A DNA stretch of 47,862 bases, from assembly GCA_022825825.1 (NCBI GenBank), contig JAJDWA010000068.1, positions 1 to 47,862 of the forward strand. The letters run 5' to 3'. The translations under genes and the position numbers were made by a program. Of the stretch, positions 24,140-32,798 are shown piece after piece. The first letter of the stretch is position 1, and each line of letters begins with the position of its first letter. A model generated the notes under the pieces. It had not been told where the DNA came from. It searched no databases and saw nothing but the letters and a program-made list of their open reading frames with translations. This DNA is from Candidatus Poribacteria bacterium (GTDB taxonomy: Bacteria > Poribacteria > WGA-4E > WGA-3G).

Positions 24140-25309
24140 TTAGAGTGCTGAGAGTTTGGGCAATTCTATCCACCTACGTTCTTTCCAAGATTCCATGCCT
24201 TTTTCTGCTAATTGCACACCCTTTGCACCTTCAAGCAGTGTCCACGGGAATGGTTCATCAGATACGACATGTCGGAGGAACGCCTCCCATTGTGCCCTAA
24301 ATGCGTTCTGATATGTTTCCTGTTCCGGAATCTTGAGCCATCCGTCAAAAAATTTGATCGGTTGTTCAATATCAGGATTCCAAACAGGACGTGGTGTCCC
24401 AGAAAGCGGTTGAATCCAGCAATCTCTCAATCCAACAACGGCGGACCCTTTCAAACCATCTACTTGTATCGTCAATAGGTCATCACGGCGGACACGGACC
24501 GCCCACGATGAGTTAAAATGGGCGATAATCCCATCTTCCAATTCAAAGGTAGCGAACGCAGCATCTTCTGCGGTACACTGATACGGTTTGTTCTCCTCGT
24601 CCCATCGTTTCGGTAGATGTGTCGTTGCAATACAGGATACGCCTTTGACAGCACCGAAAAGATTATCTAACACATATCGCCAGTGGCTAAACATATCGAG
24701 GATAATGCCGCCGCCATCTTCGGAGCGGTAGTTCCACGAGGGACGTTGGGTTGGGATAGCATCGCCTTGAAAAACCCAATAGCCGAATTCACCCCGCACA
24801 GCGATGATTTTTCCGAAAAAGTCCGCGTCAATCAGTCTTTTCAGTTTTTGAATACCGGGCAACCAGAGTTTATCCTGAACAACCCCGTTTTTAAGTCCTG
24901 CTTTTGCTGCTTGTTCATAGAGCCGATATGCATCCTCTGTTGTGGTAGCAGCTGGTTTTTCACAATAGATGTGCTTTCCTGCTGAGATTGCTGCTTGGAC
25001 AGCGTCAACGCGGCGAGATGTAACTTGTGCATCAAAATAGACGGTATACCCGTCATCGGCGAGGGCAGTGTCAAGGTCTGTGCTCCACTTTTCAACGCCA
25101 GTAGATTCAGACAATTTCTCTAATTTTGCCGGATTTCTGCCAACGAGAAACGGGTCTGGCATAATCACTTCACCATCACCGATTGGGATACCGCCATCTT
25201 CAGCGATTGCTAAGAGCGATCGGATAAGGTGTTGGTTTGTTCCCATCCTGCCGGTAACACCGTTCATGATGATGCCGACACGATGCGTTTTTTGTGTATG
25301 ATTTGTCAT
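24140..25309 (-). CDS. Gfo/Idh/MocA family oxidoreductase
   Basis: A 389-residue NAD(P)-dependent oxidoreductase. The N-terminal Rossmann motif is GIIMNGVTGRMG, and the signature AGKHIYCEKPAA carries the catalytic lysine. The C-terminal domain has EDGGGIILDMFSHWRYVLDN, a typical substrate-site stretch with a histidine, and the family ending. An AAGGATTGTAA site precedes the start. Members act on sugars or inositols; the specific substrate is unknown. It is about 70 nt downstream of the cupin gene on the same strand, so the two are probably co-transcribed. It is not closely similar to the oxidoreductase at 5488. Confidence 0.88.
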   Translation of the reverse strand: MTNHTQKTHRVGIIMNGVTGRMGTNQHLIRSLLAIAEDGGIPIGDGEVIMPDPFLVGRNPAKLEKLSESTGVEKWSTDLDTALADDGYTVYFDAQVTSRRVDAVQAAISAGKHIYCEKPAATTTEDAYRLYEQAAKAGLKNGVVQDKLWLPGIQKLKRLIDADFFGKIIAVRGEFGYWVFQGDAIPTQRPSWNYRSEDGGGIILDMFSHWRYVLDNLFGAVKGVSCIATTHLPKRWDEENKPYQCTAEDAAFATFELEDGIIAHFNSSWAVRVRRDDLLTIQVDGLKGSAVVGLRDCWIQPLSGTPRPVWNPDIEQPIKFFDGWLKIPEQETYQNAFRAQWEAFLRHVVSDEPFPWTLLEGAKGVQLAEKGMESWKERRWIELPKLSAL

Positions 25310-25378
25310 TTACAATCCTTATTCTTGAGCATGTAAGGAACATTACTTACCTCGTTCATAAACGAGGAATGAATGAAA

Positions 25379-25828
25379 TTATGCTTTAGGTTTTTCAGTG
25401 CATTGCGGTGCTGCACCTTCAGGGAGTGGTGGCACATCTATACCAGCTTTTGGAAGTGTACCAGCAAGTTCCTGCTTCCAATGGTCAACATCGCCTGCTG
25501 GGCCGTAGCAATAGACCATTTTCATCGGTGTGTCACTGGTGTTCGTCAACTGATGGAAAACCCATGAAGGGATAAAAACGGTTTGTCCTGTGGAGATCGT
25601 TTGCCGTTCCTCACCGAGACACATTTCGCCTTCACCTTCAACGATGAAGTAGATCTCTTCCTGTTCGTGATTATGCCACGGCACTTGTCCTCCGTTTGGC
25701 TCTAAGACGACAAACCCCATGCAAAATTCATCTATCTGAATTGGCGATGCACCGCCAACAAGATTTCTGGTTAATCTACGTGCAGGATATGTTCTACCTT
25801 CCATCTTACTTATATCTGCTATAAGCAT
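25379..25828 (-). CDS. Single-domain cupin protein
   Basis: A 149-residue cupin. Motif 1 (PWHNHEQEEIYFIVEGEGE) supplies two His and one Glu for metal binding, and motif 2 (GQTVFIPSWVFHQLTN) the third His. The start at 25828 is preferred to 25846 because AAAGGA lies 8 nt before it. Cupins of this kind serve as sugar isomerases, dioxygenases or small-molecule binding proteins. Its position just upstream of a Gfo/Idh/MocA gene suggests a shared carbohydrate or polyol pathway. The metal ligands are intact, so an enzymatic role is plausible, but the reaction is not predictable. Confidence 0.8.
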   Translation of the reverse strand: MLIADISKMEGRTYPARRLTRNLVGGASPIQIDEFCMGFVVLEPNGGQVPWHNHEQEEIYFIVEGEGEMCLGEERQTISTGQTVFIPSWVFHQLTNTSDTPMKMVYCYGPAGDVDHWKQELAGTLPKAGIDVPPLPEGAAPQCTEKPKA

Positions 25829-26167
25829 GTATCTTATCCTTTTCAAATAAATTTAATAAAGTTTAGACAATTTTGTCTGTTTTATGCCCACTTCTCAAGT
25901 CTTTTCTCTTTTTTTATGAATTACTAACTTCAAAAAGCGTAACGGATCGGTCCAAGTGGAGCGTCAGTTGTTCTGTCTGACCAGGATTACGGGAATCTCA
26001 GCGGATAACGTATCAGCGAGTGGACGACACAAGAACTCTCAAATTGTCCAGGCTATAGTATATCATAAAAATCACAAAATAAGGTAACCTAATGTGGGTG
26101 TGTAAAATTTTGACATAAATACTCTTTTTTCTTATAGGAGTATTCAACCCTGATCTCTTTAGTAAGA

Positions 26168-26183
26168 GCGACCTCCAGGTCGC
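26168..26183. repeat. Short palindromic repeat in the 25829-26310 gap
   Basis: GCGACCTCCAGGTCGC is a perfect palindromic hairpin and shares its surrounding form (GAGCGACCTC...GTCGCGACC) with the repeat at 3235-3263. The gap otherwise contains a TTGACA at 26248-26253 that may be the -35 box of the Mrr gene, with no convincing -10. Nothing else is recognisable in this stretch. Confidence 0.5.
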
Positions 26184-26310
26184 GACCCTATCAAAATATT
26201 GAGAAAAATATGAAAACTGAATAACCCTGGCTATAGCTAATTTTAGTTTGACAAATTAGGTTAGGTGTGGCATGCTATCAGTACATTTCTGAAGTTAAAA
26301 GAGATTTTTT

Positions 26311-27195
26311 ATGGAAACTGTGACAAGAACTGCAATTAATACTGAAACTGATGAAAGATACCAAATAGATTTTCCAGCACCTAAGGAAGTAAGACAAGCT
26401 ATTCTTGATCTCGAATTTCCGTTTGACGGAATTAGAATTAAGGATGCAGCAAGTAAATTAACTGAGTTTTTTCATTTATCTGTGGAACAAAAAAACGCGA
26501 AGATACCAAGTAAAGAAAACTATATTGATTTATTTTATTATGACGTAGCCGCCGCTTTTCGCAATCTCAAGAATAATGGACAGTTACATCAACCAGGTGG
26601 GAAAAGGACACCTTATTTTCTCGTTGAAAATGAAGATCGAGAGGAAAATCAAAAGAAAAATCGTGAGAAGGATGTGCCTACTGGTGAGTCTATTGAAGAT
26701 ATTTACCAAAAAATTCACAAAGAATTGGCAGAGGAACTTTTAGAGCAAATTAAAAGTAAAAAACCTGCCTTTTTTGAGGAACTCGTTATTGATTTACTTG
26801 TTGCAATGGGTTACGGTGGTTCACATGAAGATGCAGCAAAAGCAGTCGGAGGCGGCGGTGATGAGGGTATTGATGGTATTATCAATGAAGATAGGCTTGG
26901 TCTTGATGTAGTTTATGTTCAAGCAAAACAGTGGGAAGGAAGTGTAAGTCGCCCTGAGATTCAAAAATTTGCAGGGGCATTACAAGGACAACGCGCACGT
27001 AAAGGAATCTTCATAACAACATCAGAGTTTACCAAAGGATGCGTAGAGTATGTCAAATCAATTGACTCCAAAATTATTCTTATTGATGGACAACAACTCG
27101 CGCAATTTATGATTGAACATGATGTTGGCGTTTTCACAACCAAAACTTATGAAATCAAACGGGTAGATTCAGATTATTTTACGGAAACAGAATAA
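26311..27195 (+). CDS. mrr: Mrr-like type IV restriction endonuclease
   Basis: A 294-residue protein with an N-terminal winged-helix Mrr_N-like domain (residues about 20-110, ending GGKRTPYFLVEN). A charged linker follows, then a C-terminal Mrr catalytic domain (about 150-275) of the PD-(D/E)XK fold. Catalytic residues are visible in GGGGDEGIDGII (D188) and VYVQAKQW (Q204 and K206). Mrr enzymes cut methylated foreign DNA. It stands alone with a strong terminator immediately downstream and no methylase gene, as expected for a type IV system. It lies about 2.4 kb from the RtcB/SNF2 operon and could be part of the same defence-rich stretch. Confidence 0.88.
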   Translation: METVTRTAINTETDERYQIDFPAPKEVRQAILDLEFPFDGIRIKDAASKLTEFFHLSVEQKNAKIPSKENYIDLFYYDVAAAFRNLKNNGQLHQPGGKRTPYFLVENEDREENQKKNREKDVPTGESIEDIYQKIHKELAEELLEQIKSKKPAFFEELVIDLLVAMGYGGSHEDAAKAVGGGGDEGIDGIINEDRLGLDVVYVQAKQWEGSVSRPEIQKFAGALQGQRARKGIFITTSEFTKGCVEYVKSIDSKIILIDGQQLAQFMIEHDVGVFTTKTYEIKRVDSDYFTETE

Positions 27196-27196
27196 A

Positions 27197-27234
27197 AATG
27201 CTCCAGTTGAAGAACAACCGGAGCATTCTGTTTT
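27197..27234. terminator. Intrinsic terminator after the Mrr gene
   Basis: AATGCTCC (27197-27204) and GGAGCATT (27220-27227) form the stem, extended by GTTG and CAAC around a small loop, followed by CTGTTTT. An A-run precedes the stem, so it may also serve the LamG gene converging from the other side. Confidence 0.8.
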
Positions 27235-27255
27235 ACCGAATAAGTTAGTATAAAA

Positions 27256-28026
27256 CTAAAGTTTGGATTTGAGATTTCCCCAAGTCGTAGAAAGTTTACC
27301 AAGCGGATCAACCGGTGTAGCTAAGGTACTCAGATCCTTGACGACATTAATATCATCTTGGCTCAATGCCCGGTTCCAGAGCCGCACTTCGTCAATCATT
27401 CCAGTAAAGACGTTATTAGGTCTATCACAATCTTGGGCAATCCGCAATGGATCGTCAATACTCTTTAGTACCCCAGGGACGGCTCCGTCAGCAACACTCT
27501 CACCATCAATATACATTGTAGCCGTTTCTCCGTCATTCGTAAAAGCAACATGCAGCCACTTTCCGGTTTCAGGTAGATCGGCATTTATGTCAGCGCGGCC
27601 GTCTTCAGTTTCAAAACGAAGCTTAAATACTCCGTTTTCACTGAATAACCCATATTGCGCTCTACCACTACAACCGCCATGCACAGATTTGCCGACTATC
27701 TGACGTGTGCCGTCCCAAGTTTCAGCGTTAATCCACGCCATAAAAGTGCATTCGTTAACATTTAGGGCATCAGTACTTTCAACGGTAACCCATGTTCCAC
27801 TTCCAGCACCACCGAATTTTAGTGCTTGTCCGAACTTTCCATCAACCCAATTTGGGTTGTCAATTTTGCCATTATGGCCGTTGCCACTGGTATCTCCAGC
27901 GATATCACCTTCTCCTTCATCAAAGGAGTAATTCAGGACAAGTCCCTCAGAAAAGTCCGCTGATGTTATCAGTGGTGTCAGCACAAAGAGTGCTAAAATT
28001 AAGGTAAAAATACTCAAAGTTTTCAT
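27256..28026 (-). CDS. Secreted LamG-domain protein (copy 2)
   Basis: About 256 residues: a signal peptide (MKTLSIFTLILALFVLTPL, cleavage near TSA) followed by one LamG/concanavalin-like domain. Segments typical of this fold are GLVLNYSFDEGEGDIAGD at the start, NGHNGKIDNPNWVDGKFG, and FTGMIDEVRLWNRALSQDDI at the end. Such domains bind carbohydrates or proteins outside the cell. The start is placed at 28026, with AAAGGAGGCATAATA before it, rather than at 28146. It is a close tandem paralogue of the next gene upstream, 16 nt away, and both end with a KLSTTWG motif. No catalytic domain is attached. Confidence 0.82.
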   Translation of the reverse strand: MKTLSIFTLILALFVLTPLITSADFSEGLVLNYSFDEGEGDIAGDTSGNGHNGKIDNPNWVDGKFGQALKFGGAGSGTWVTVESTDALNVNECTFMAWINAETWDGTRQIVGKSVHGGCSGRAQYGLFSENGVFKLRFETEDGRADINADLPETGKWLHVAFTNDGETATMYIDGESVADGAVPGVLKSIDDPLRIAQDCDRPNNVFTGMIDEVRLWNRALSQDDINVVKDLSTLATPVDPLGKLSTTWGNLKSKL

Positions 28027-28042
28027 TATTATGCCTCCTTTT

Positions 28043-28906
28043 TTAAAAATAGGGGACCCGTTTGAGGTATCCCCAAGTAGTTGAAAGTTTATCAGATGGT
28101 GTAACAGCAAAAGCACCATCCGCGCCTTGGTCTTTGAACCTATCAATATCGTTCTCGCTCAACGAGCGATTCCAGAGACGCACTTCGTCAATCCTTCCAG
28201 CAAAAACGTTATTGGGTCTGTCGCAATCCTGCGCAATCCGTAAGGGATCCTCGTTTGCTTTAAGTTTCCCTGGTACATTGCCTTCTTGAACAACTTTTCC
28301 ATCAATGTAGATTTTGCCGGTAGTTCCATCATTGGTAAAAGCGACATGAACCCATTTTTCTGTTTCGGGTAGATCGGTGTTAATATCTGCGCGGCCGCCT
28401 TCGGTTTCAAAACGGAGCTTAAATACACCGTTTTCACTAAATAACCCATATTGTCCTCTACCACTACAACCGCCGTGAACAGACTTGCCGACTATCTGGC
28501 GTGTTGCATTCCAATGTTCTGCGTTGATCCATGCCATAAACGTGCATTCGTTAACATTTAGGGCATCAGTACTTTCAACGGTAACAAATGTGCCGCTACC
28601 TGCACCATTAAATTGCAATGATTTTCCAGATTTTCCATCCACCCAATTTGGATTATCAATTTTACCGTCGTGGCCGCTGCCGCTAATGTCTTTGGCAACA
28701 TCGCCTTCACCCTTGTCATAAGTGTGATATAGGATTAACCCATCCGAAAAGTCTGCCGACATTACGGAAGGTATGATTAAAAGAAAGAAAGTAAAAGTAA
28801 ACAATATTACATATATTGACATATTATAGAAATTGATGCAAGAACTGTAAAATGAAGTATTGACATTACTTGCATCAACAATTTCAGAATTTGTACGCAA
28901 TTTCAT
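28043..28906 (-). CDS. Secreted LamG-domain protein (copy 1)
   Basis: A 287-residue tandem paralogue of the gene at 27256-28026. Most of the LamG domain is nearly identical between the two (shared VTVESTDALNVNECTFMAWI and IVGKSVHGGCSGR). It has an unusual N terminus: about 28 residues precede the hydrophobic signal segment (MSIYVILFTFTFFLLIIPSV). An AAGGAGG site 9 nt upstream supports the start at 28906; an internal ATG at 28822 would give a conventional signal peptide but has no good ribosome binding site. The C terminus also differs (RVPYF instead of KSKL). The pair probably arose by recent duplication. Confidence 0.8.
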   Translation of the reverse strand: MKLRTNSEIVDASNVNTSFYSSCINFYNMSIYVILFTFTFFLLIIPSVMSADFSDGLILYHTYDKGEGDVAKDISGSGHDGKIDNPNWVDGKSGKSLQFNGAGSGTFVTVESTDALNVNECTFMAWINAEHWNATRQIVGKSVHGGCSGRGQYGLFSENGVFKLRFETEGGRADINTDLPETEKWVHVAFTNDGTTGKIYIDGKVVQEGNVPGKLKANEDPLRIAQDCDRPNNVFAGRIDEVRLWNRSLSENDIDRFKDQGADGAFAVTPSDKLSTTWGYLKRVPYF

Positions 28907-28960
28907 GATTCATTGCCTCCTTATAATGTATAGAGAAAAATACAGTAGTTGGAACAAATG

Positions 28961-29338
28961 TTAGCTCAAAATACCAACATCTGTATATTTAACTTGAAAA
29001 TTGCTATATCTACTAAACACAGAACAAATATTCATGAATGTTTTAGGTGGGAATATCCCACCTTCTGCAAACAAAATAGCCCGCAACAAAACGCTCCAAG
29101 TGAGATAAAGAGCATGCGGGCGCGATGAAAGGCTGACGGCATCACCGATATTCGCCTGTTCGTTAACCAATATATTATTACAAATGTTAAATATATGGAA
29201 GGGGGGGGTAAACTGAAAGTTAATAAATCGAATAATAGATAAAAGCATAGAAATAGACCAACTGTGGCGTTGACTTAGACTAATTGAAGTCGTTTGTGCG
29301 ACATTGCGGTTGCTGTTAGTATTTTGCATTTTTGCCAT
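28961..29338 (-). CDS. Doubtful ORF, hypothetical protein
   Basis: An open frame of 125 codons with an AGGACAAAGA site before its ATG. The product has no recognised domain and an odd composition (many Ser, Ile, Phe, Asn), with a homopolymer run of Gs/Cs in the middle. The DNA also contains a hairpin (AGGTGGGA with TCCCACCT near 29045-29065). The stretch may be an untranslated or mobile segment that is open by chance. I include it only because it is the sole content of this 380-nt interval upstream of the LamG genes. Confidence 0.2.
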   Translation of the reverse strand: MAKMQNTNSNRNVAQTTSISLSQRHSWSISMLLSIIRFINFQFTPPFHIFNICNNILVNEQANIGDAVSLSSRPHALYLTWSVLLRAILFAEGGIFPPKTFMNICSVFSRYSNFQVKYTDVGILS

Positions 29339-29362
29339 TCTTTGTCCTGTTTGAGCATCTGT

Positions 29363-29412
29363 CCCGATGCCAATCGGGCAACAATTATCCTTTTCAAATT
29401 TGCGTAAGCCCT
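29363..29412 (-). other. Overlapping hairpins and MITE half-end
   Basis: Within the 29339-29633 gap, CCCGAT (29363-29368) pairs with ATCGGG (29373-29378). On the minus strand the overlapping GCATC...GATGC offers a competing hairpin. At 29401 TGCGTAAGCCCT matches one end of the MITE at 45714-45861, but I see no partner end nearby. Nothing else is recognised in the gap. Confidence 0.3.
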
Positions 29413-29633
29413 GATGTAATGAATATATCAGTATTCTACCTTTTTGTCAAGTCATTTTATCAAAAAGTCATAGCCATTCAATTCTCAGTAGTTCCTATCA
29501 TTTATTAAGATTCTCTTCTTATAGGAGTGCCTCCTGATCGTTATCTTGGCGTAAATGTTGAGAAAAACGCGAAAACTGAATGGCAAGGTAAATTTATAGA
29601 CAATTTTATTTCAGAAAACATTACATTTAAATA

Positions 29634-30815
29634 TCAAACCACTTCCATCCATACCCCTGGCACAAACCCAGGATATTTCCCTTCACTGAACGCAGGATAA
29701 TATTCACCCTCTCCACTAAAATCGTGAACTGTCTCTCCGCCATCAGCATTTGGAATATGTACCCTGCACGTATAATCACTTTGGTGGAACAGCTGCTGCG
29801 GTGTGGGTGTTGATTTCTCAACGCGATATGCTGCTAATGCGTCCTCATCCACAGAAATCCCCAGTCCGGGTGAGTCAGTAACGTTGATCGTCCCATCAAT
29901 TACTTCAAGTCGGTTTTCAAGCAGATCCGATTCCCACAACTCATGGCAGGTAATTGCTGGTAATTCGGCTTGTGATAGCACCGCGCCGAGATGCACGCAG
30001 TATGCCGTCGTAATGCCAGTGCCGACCATTTGAAGCCAAAACGGTTGCCCAAAAGACGCACAGAGAGCATTAGTACGCAGTAGTGAGTTTACACTGCCTC
30101 CAACAACAAACCCGCCACAACAACGCGCATGCAAACAGGATTCATTGTAATGCTCAACGATACGTTTTTGAACAGCCTCCTGTAACCTTGCCGCACCTTC
30201 AATATCTGTTCCGAGGTAGAACGGACTCTCGTAGATAGCAACATTCGGATGTTCATCTAACTTTTGTAAGACAGGAATAGCGTTATCCGCTGTTAGTAGG
30301 AAGCCGTTAAAATCAATATCAAGTTTGTAGTCCGCTGGTACTGCATCACCGACTGCATCGACTTGTGCGAAAATGTCTCGCCAAGGTCTCGCTTTGAGTT
30401 TTGCTGAAGTGTACCCTCTTTTGACCGATTCCTGCACTTCTGCAACCCAATCTTCTGGCGGCATATCAATATCCCACCATGAAATCGGACACTTTTCACG
30501 CACCTTCGGACCAATCAGGTCGGATACAGGGACACCAACCGTTTTCCCGACAGCATCATAAAGCGACATCTGAATGCCGAACCCGACTCCATCATCGTTC
30601 ATACATGCAAACGGATTTTGTCCTACCAATCGTTCAATATTACCTGATTCATCAGATAAGTTTTCACCATACCCTACAACCCCGTTACTAAGTTCAACGC
30701 GATAGACGTGAACGCGTTCGCCGTGCGTTGCTGCTCGGTGCATGTGCCGACTGACACGATCACAGTAAAACGGTACATTCAATGGAATTACTTCAAGATG
30801 TTTGATGCTAAGCAT
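29634..30815 (-). CDS. Mandelate racemase/muconate lactonizing enzyme family protein
   Basis: A 393-residue enolase-superfamily enzyme. The N-terminal capping domain spans about residues 1-110. The barrel has a KxK-type pair in SAKLKARP (K139, K141), the metal aspartate region LDIDFNG (D166/D168) and the metal glutamate in IYESPF (E196). The third metal ligand is less obvious, so the exact chemistry is uncertain. Members abstract a proton alpha to a carboxylate, for example in sugar acid dehydration. A TAGGAGG site precedes the start. It is transcribed alone, divergent from the PhyH-FGE-PorV unit. Confidence 0.85.
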   Translation of the reverse strand: MLSIKHLEVIPLNVPFYCDRVSRHMHRAATHGERVHVYRVELSNGVVGYGENLSDESGNIERLVGQNPFACMNDDGVGFGIQMSLYDAVGKTVGVPVSDLIGPKVREKCPISWWDIDMPPEDWVAEVQESVKRGYTSAKLKARPWRDIFAQVDAVGDAVPADYKLDIDFNGFLLTADNAIPVLQKLDEHPNVAIYESPFYLGTDIEGAARLQEAVQKRIVEHYNESCLHARCCGGFVVGGSVNSLLRTNALCASFGQPFWLQMVGTGITTAYCVHLGAVLSQAELPAITCHELWESDLLENRLEVIDGTINVTDSPGLGISVDEDALAAYRVEKSTPTPQQLFHQSDYTCRVHIPNADGGETVHDFSGEGEYYPAFSEGKYPGFVPGVWMEVV

Positions 30816-31005
30816 GTTGTGCCTCCTAATGTGTTTGAGTTATTGTGAATTTGTGAATTATAGCATATTCTCAAAATAATCGGTTAAGAAATCTGAAGAA
30901 AACTGAAGAAAGTTACAACAAAGGAAAGAGAATCTAAATCTGTTTTACCGTAGGAATCACGACGCATCTTTGAAAATATTAACACACCCGCATATTCTAT
31001 ATCAT

Positions 31006-31034
31006 TTGACACGCCTTCTATTTGTTGGTATAAT
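31006..31034 (+). promoter_or_regulatory. Consensus sigma70-type promoter for the PhyH gene
   Basis: A perfect TTGACA (31006-31011), 17-nt spacer and perfect TATAAT (31029-31034). Transcription would begin near 31041, 40 nt before the ATG at 31081. This rules out the longer reading frame beginning at 30970. Confidence 0.88.
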
Positions 31035-31080
31035 ATCAGTTATATACCCAACATTCTATCGGAGAGGTGAGGAACGTATT

Positions 31081-31944
31081 ATGGCAAAAATTGAACCTTT
31101 TTTTGTCTCAAATGAATTGTTAGATCAACCTGAAAAACTCCGCGAACGCGCACAGCAAGATGGTTATCTCTATTTTCGCGGGTTAATCGATGCGGAATCC
31201 ATTTATGACTTACGTCGAGATTTCTTAGAGATTTGTCATCGGCACGGATGGGCGCAAGGCGGTGAAACACTGATGGAAGGCATACGCATAGGTGGGCCAT
31301 TTATGGAAGGTGATGACGGATATTGGCCCGTGTTAGACGAATTCCAATCTCTTGAATCATTTCATGCGTTTGCACATCATCCCGCGATTTTGGATATGTG
31401 TGACAAATTGTTTGGTGAAAAAACGTTGGTTCATCCGCGAAATATCGGAAGAATTATGTTTCCAGAAAACACAAAGTATACAACCCCTGCACATCAAGAC
31501 TTTATCCATATTCGTGGCACTGAGGAAACCTATACAGGTTGGATTCCACTGGGTGCATGTCCTGAATATATGGGTGGATTATCTGTTTTAGCTGGATCCC
31601 ATCGGTTTGGGATTTATCCAGTGAAGCCAGCGTTTGGCGCAGGCGGACTCGGGATTGACACTGACCCGTTAGAAGCGGACGGATTACATTGGGTTGGCGG
31701 AGATTACGAGATAGGTGATGCTATGTTCTTCCATAGCCATACCGTTCACAAAGCATTACCAAATCAATCAGCTGATCGCATACGGTTATCAGTGGATTAT
31801 CGGTATCAAGGTTGCTCACAACCTGTCACGGAAGGTTCACTCTTACCACATTTCAATCGGATGCCGTGGGATGAAATTTATAATGGATGGGAATCCACAC
31901 AATATCAGTATTATTGGAACGTTTTTGATCTAAATCGGGTGTAA
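31081..31944 (+). CDS. Phytanoyl-CoA dioxygenase family protein
   Basis: About 287 residues, a PhyH-type Fe(II)/2-oxoglutarate-dependent oxygenase. The iron ligands are visible as HQD (H138, D140) in TTPAHQDFIHI and the distal histidine in HSHTVHKALPN (H220 or H223). The following RIRLSVDYRYQ supplies the arginine that binds 2-oxoglutarate. Start at 31081 is fixed by the promoter just upstream and a GAGAGGTGAGG site. Enzymes of this family hydroxylate or halogenate varied small molecules, and the substrate is unknown. It is the first gene of a unit with the FGE-like and PorV-like genes. Confidence 0.9.
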   Translation: MAKIEPFFVSNELLDQPEKLRERAQQDGYLYFRGLIDAESIYDLRRDFLEICHRHGWAQGGETLMEGIRIGGPFMEGDDGYWPVLDEFQSLESFHAFAHHPAILDMCDKLFGEKTLVHPRNIGRIMFPENTKYTTPAHQDFIHIRGTEETYTGWIPLGACPEYMGGLSVLAGSHRFGIYPVKPAFGAGGLGIDTDPLEADGLHWVGGDYEIGDAMFFHSHTVHKALPNQSADRIRLSVDYRYQGCSQPVTEGSLLPHFNRMPWDEIYNGWESTQYQYYWNVFDLNRV

Positions 31945-31950
31945 TCATTG

Positions 31951-32754
31951 ATGAAAATCGGGTTTATAGTGCTAATGTTTAGTACTTTCTGTGTTACAGT
32001 CAGTTTGTTGTCAGAGGATCATGACAATGTTCCAGCGGGTATGGTGTTGATTCCAGCAAGTGAGTTTCAGATAGGGAGCACAAACGGTGATCGTGACGAA
32101 AAACCTGTCCATACCGTTCATCTTGATGCGTATTACATAGATAAACATGAGGTAACAGTAGGAGAGTACAAAAAGTTTATCAAAGCCACTGGGCATCGCG
32201 CGTTATCCGATTCTGTTTTTCGGTGTTCACCTACCGACTTACACCCGGTTGTCGGTGTGAGTTGGCACGATGCAATGGCGTATGCAGAATGGGCAGGAAA
32301 ACGTTTACCGACTGAAGCAGAATGGGAAAAAGCAGCGCGAGGCGGATTAATCGGACAGAAATACCCATGGGGTAATACGATTGATAGCAGCAAAGCAAAC
32401 TATAACAAGAACACAAAATCTGGCACACATGATGAGCAGACGACACCTGTTGGAAAATATCCTGCCAATAAGTACGGATTATTTGATATGTCAGGCAATG
32501 TGGCGGAGTGGTGTCTTGATGCATATCAGAAAGACTTTTATGCGAATTCATCTCATCAAAACCCTATCGCTGGCGCAGAACGTCTAAATCAGATTATTAA
32601 TAATTTCAAAGATATAAAAACAAAACGGGTTGTACGGGGCGGTTCTTGGAGTTTCAATGCGAAAAGTGTTCGTGTTGCAAACCGCATGGGTGAGAAACCC
32701 TCGCTTTTGAGCAGCGATGTTGGATTTAGATGTGTGCAAAATGTCAAACCCTAA
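31951..32754 (+). CDS. Formylglycine-generating enzyme (SUMF1) family protein, exported
   Basis: About 267 residues. An N-terminal hydrophobic segment (about residues 2-20) suggests export, then a single FGE-sulfatase domain begins with VPAGMVLIPASEFQIGS. Characteristic stretches follow: VSWHDAMAYAEWAGKRLPTE, AEWEKAARGG, YGLFDMSGNVAEWCLD and VVRGGSWSF, closing with DVGFRCVQ. The paired catalytic cysteines of true FGE are not evident, so it is more likely a structural or binding member of the fold than a sulfatase-activating enzyme. It starts 6 nt after the PhyH stop. No sulfatase gene is nearby. Confidence 0.85.
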   Translation: MKIGFIVLMFSTFCVTVSLLSEDHDNVPAGMVLIPASEFQIGSTNGDRDEKPVHTVHLDAYYIDKHEVTVGEYKKFIKATGHRALSDSVFRCSPTDLHPVVGVSWHDAMAYAEWAGKRLPTEAEWEKAARGGLIGQKYPWGNTIDSSKANYNKNTKSGTHDEQTTPVGKYPANKYGLFDMSGNVAEWCLDAYQKDFYANSSHQNPIAGAERLNQIINNFKDIKTKRVVRGGSWSFNAKSVRVANRMGEKPSLLSSDVGFRCVQNVKP

Positions 32755-32798
32755 AATAATATACTGTTATGATAGAATCTAAAAGGAAATAAGAATCA

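Noticed and set aside
26234..26280. Promoter of the Mrr gene
   Set aside because: A good TTGACA is present at 26248, but the sequence 17 nt downstream (CATGCT) is a poor -10 box, so only the -35 is noted.
27256..28146. A longer LamG frame starting at 28146
   Set aside because: The extra residues are absent from the fold, a signal peptide begins at 28026 and a strong ribosome binding site is placed for 28026.
30970..31080. A longer PhyH frame starting at 30970
   Set aside because: The extra 37 codons lie over and upstream of the consensus promoter at 31006-31034, so they would not be transcribed.
31951..32754. True formylglycine-generating enzyme that activates sulfatases
   Set aside because: The fold matches but the paired catalytic cysteines are not evident and no sulfatase gene is present.
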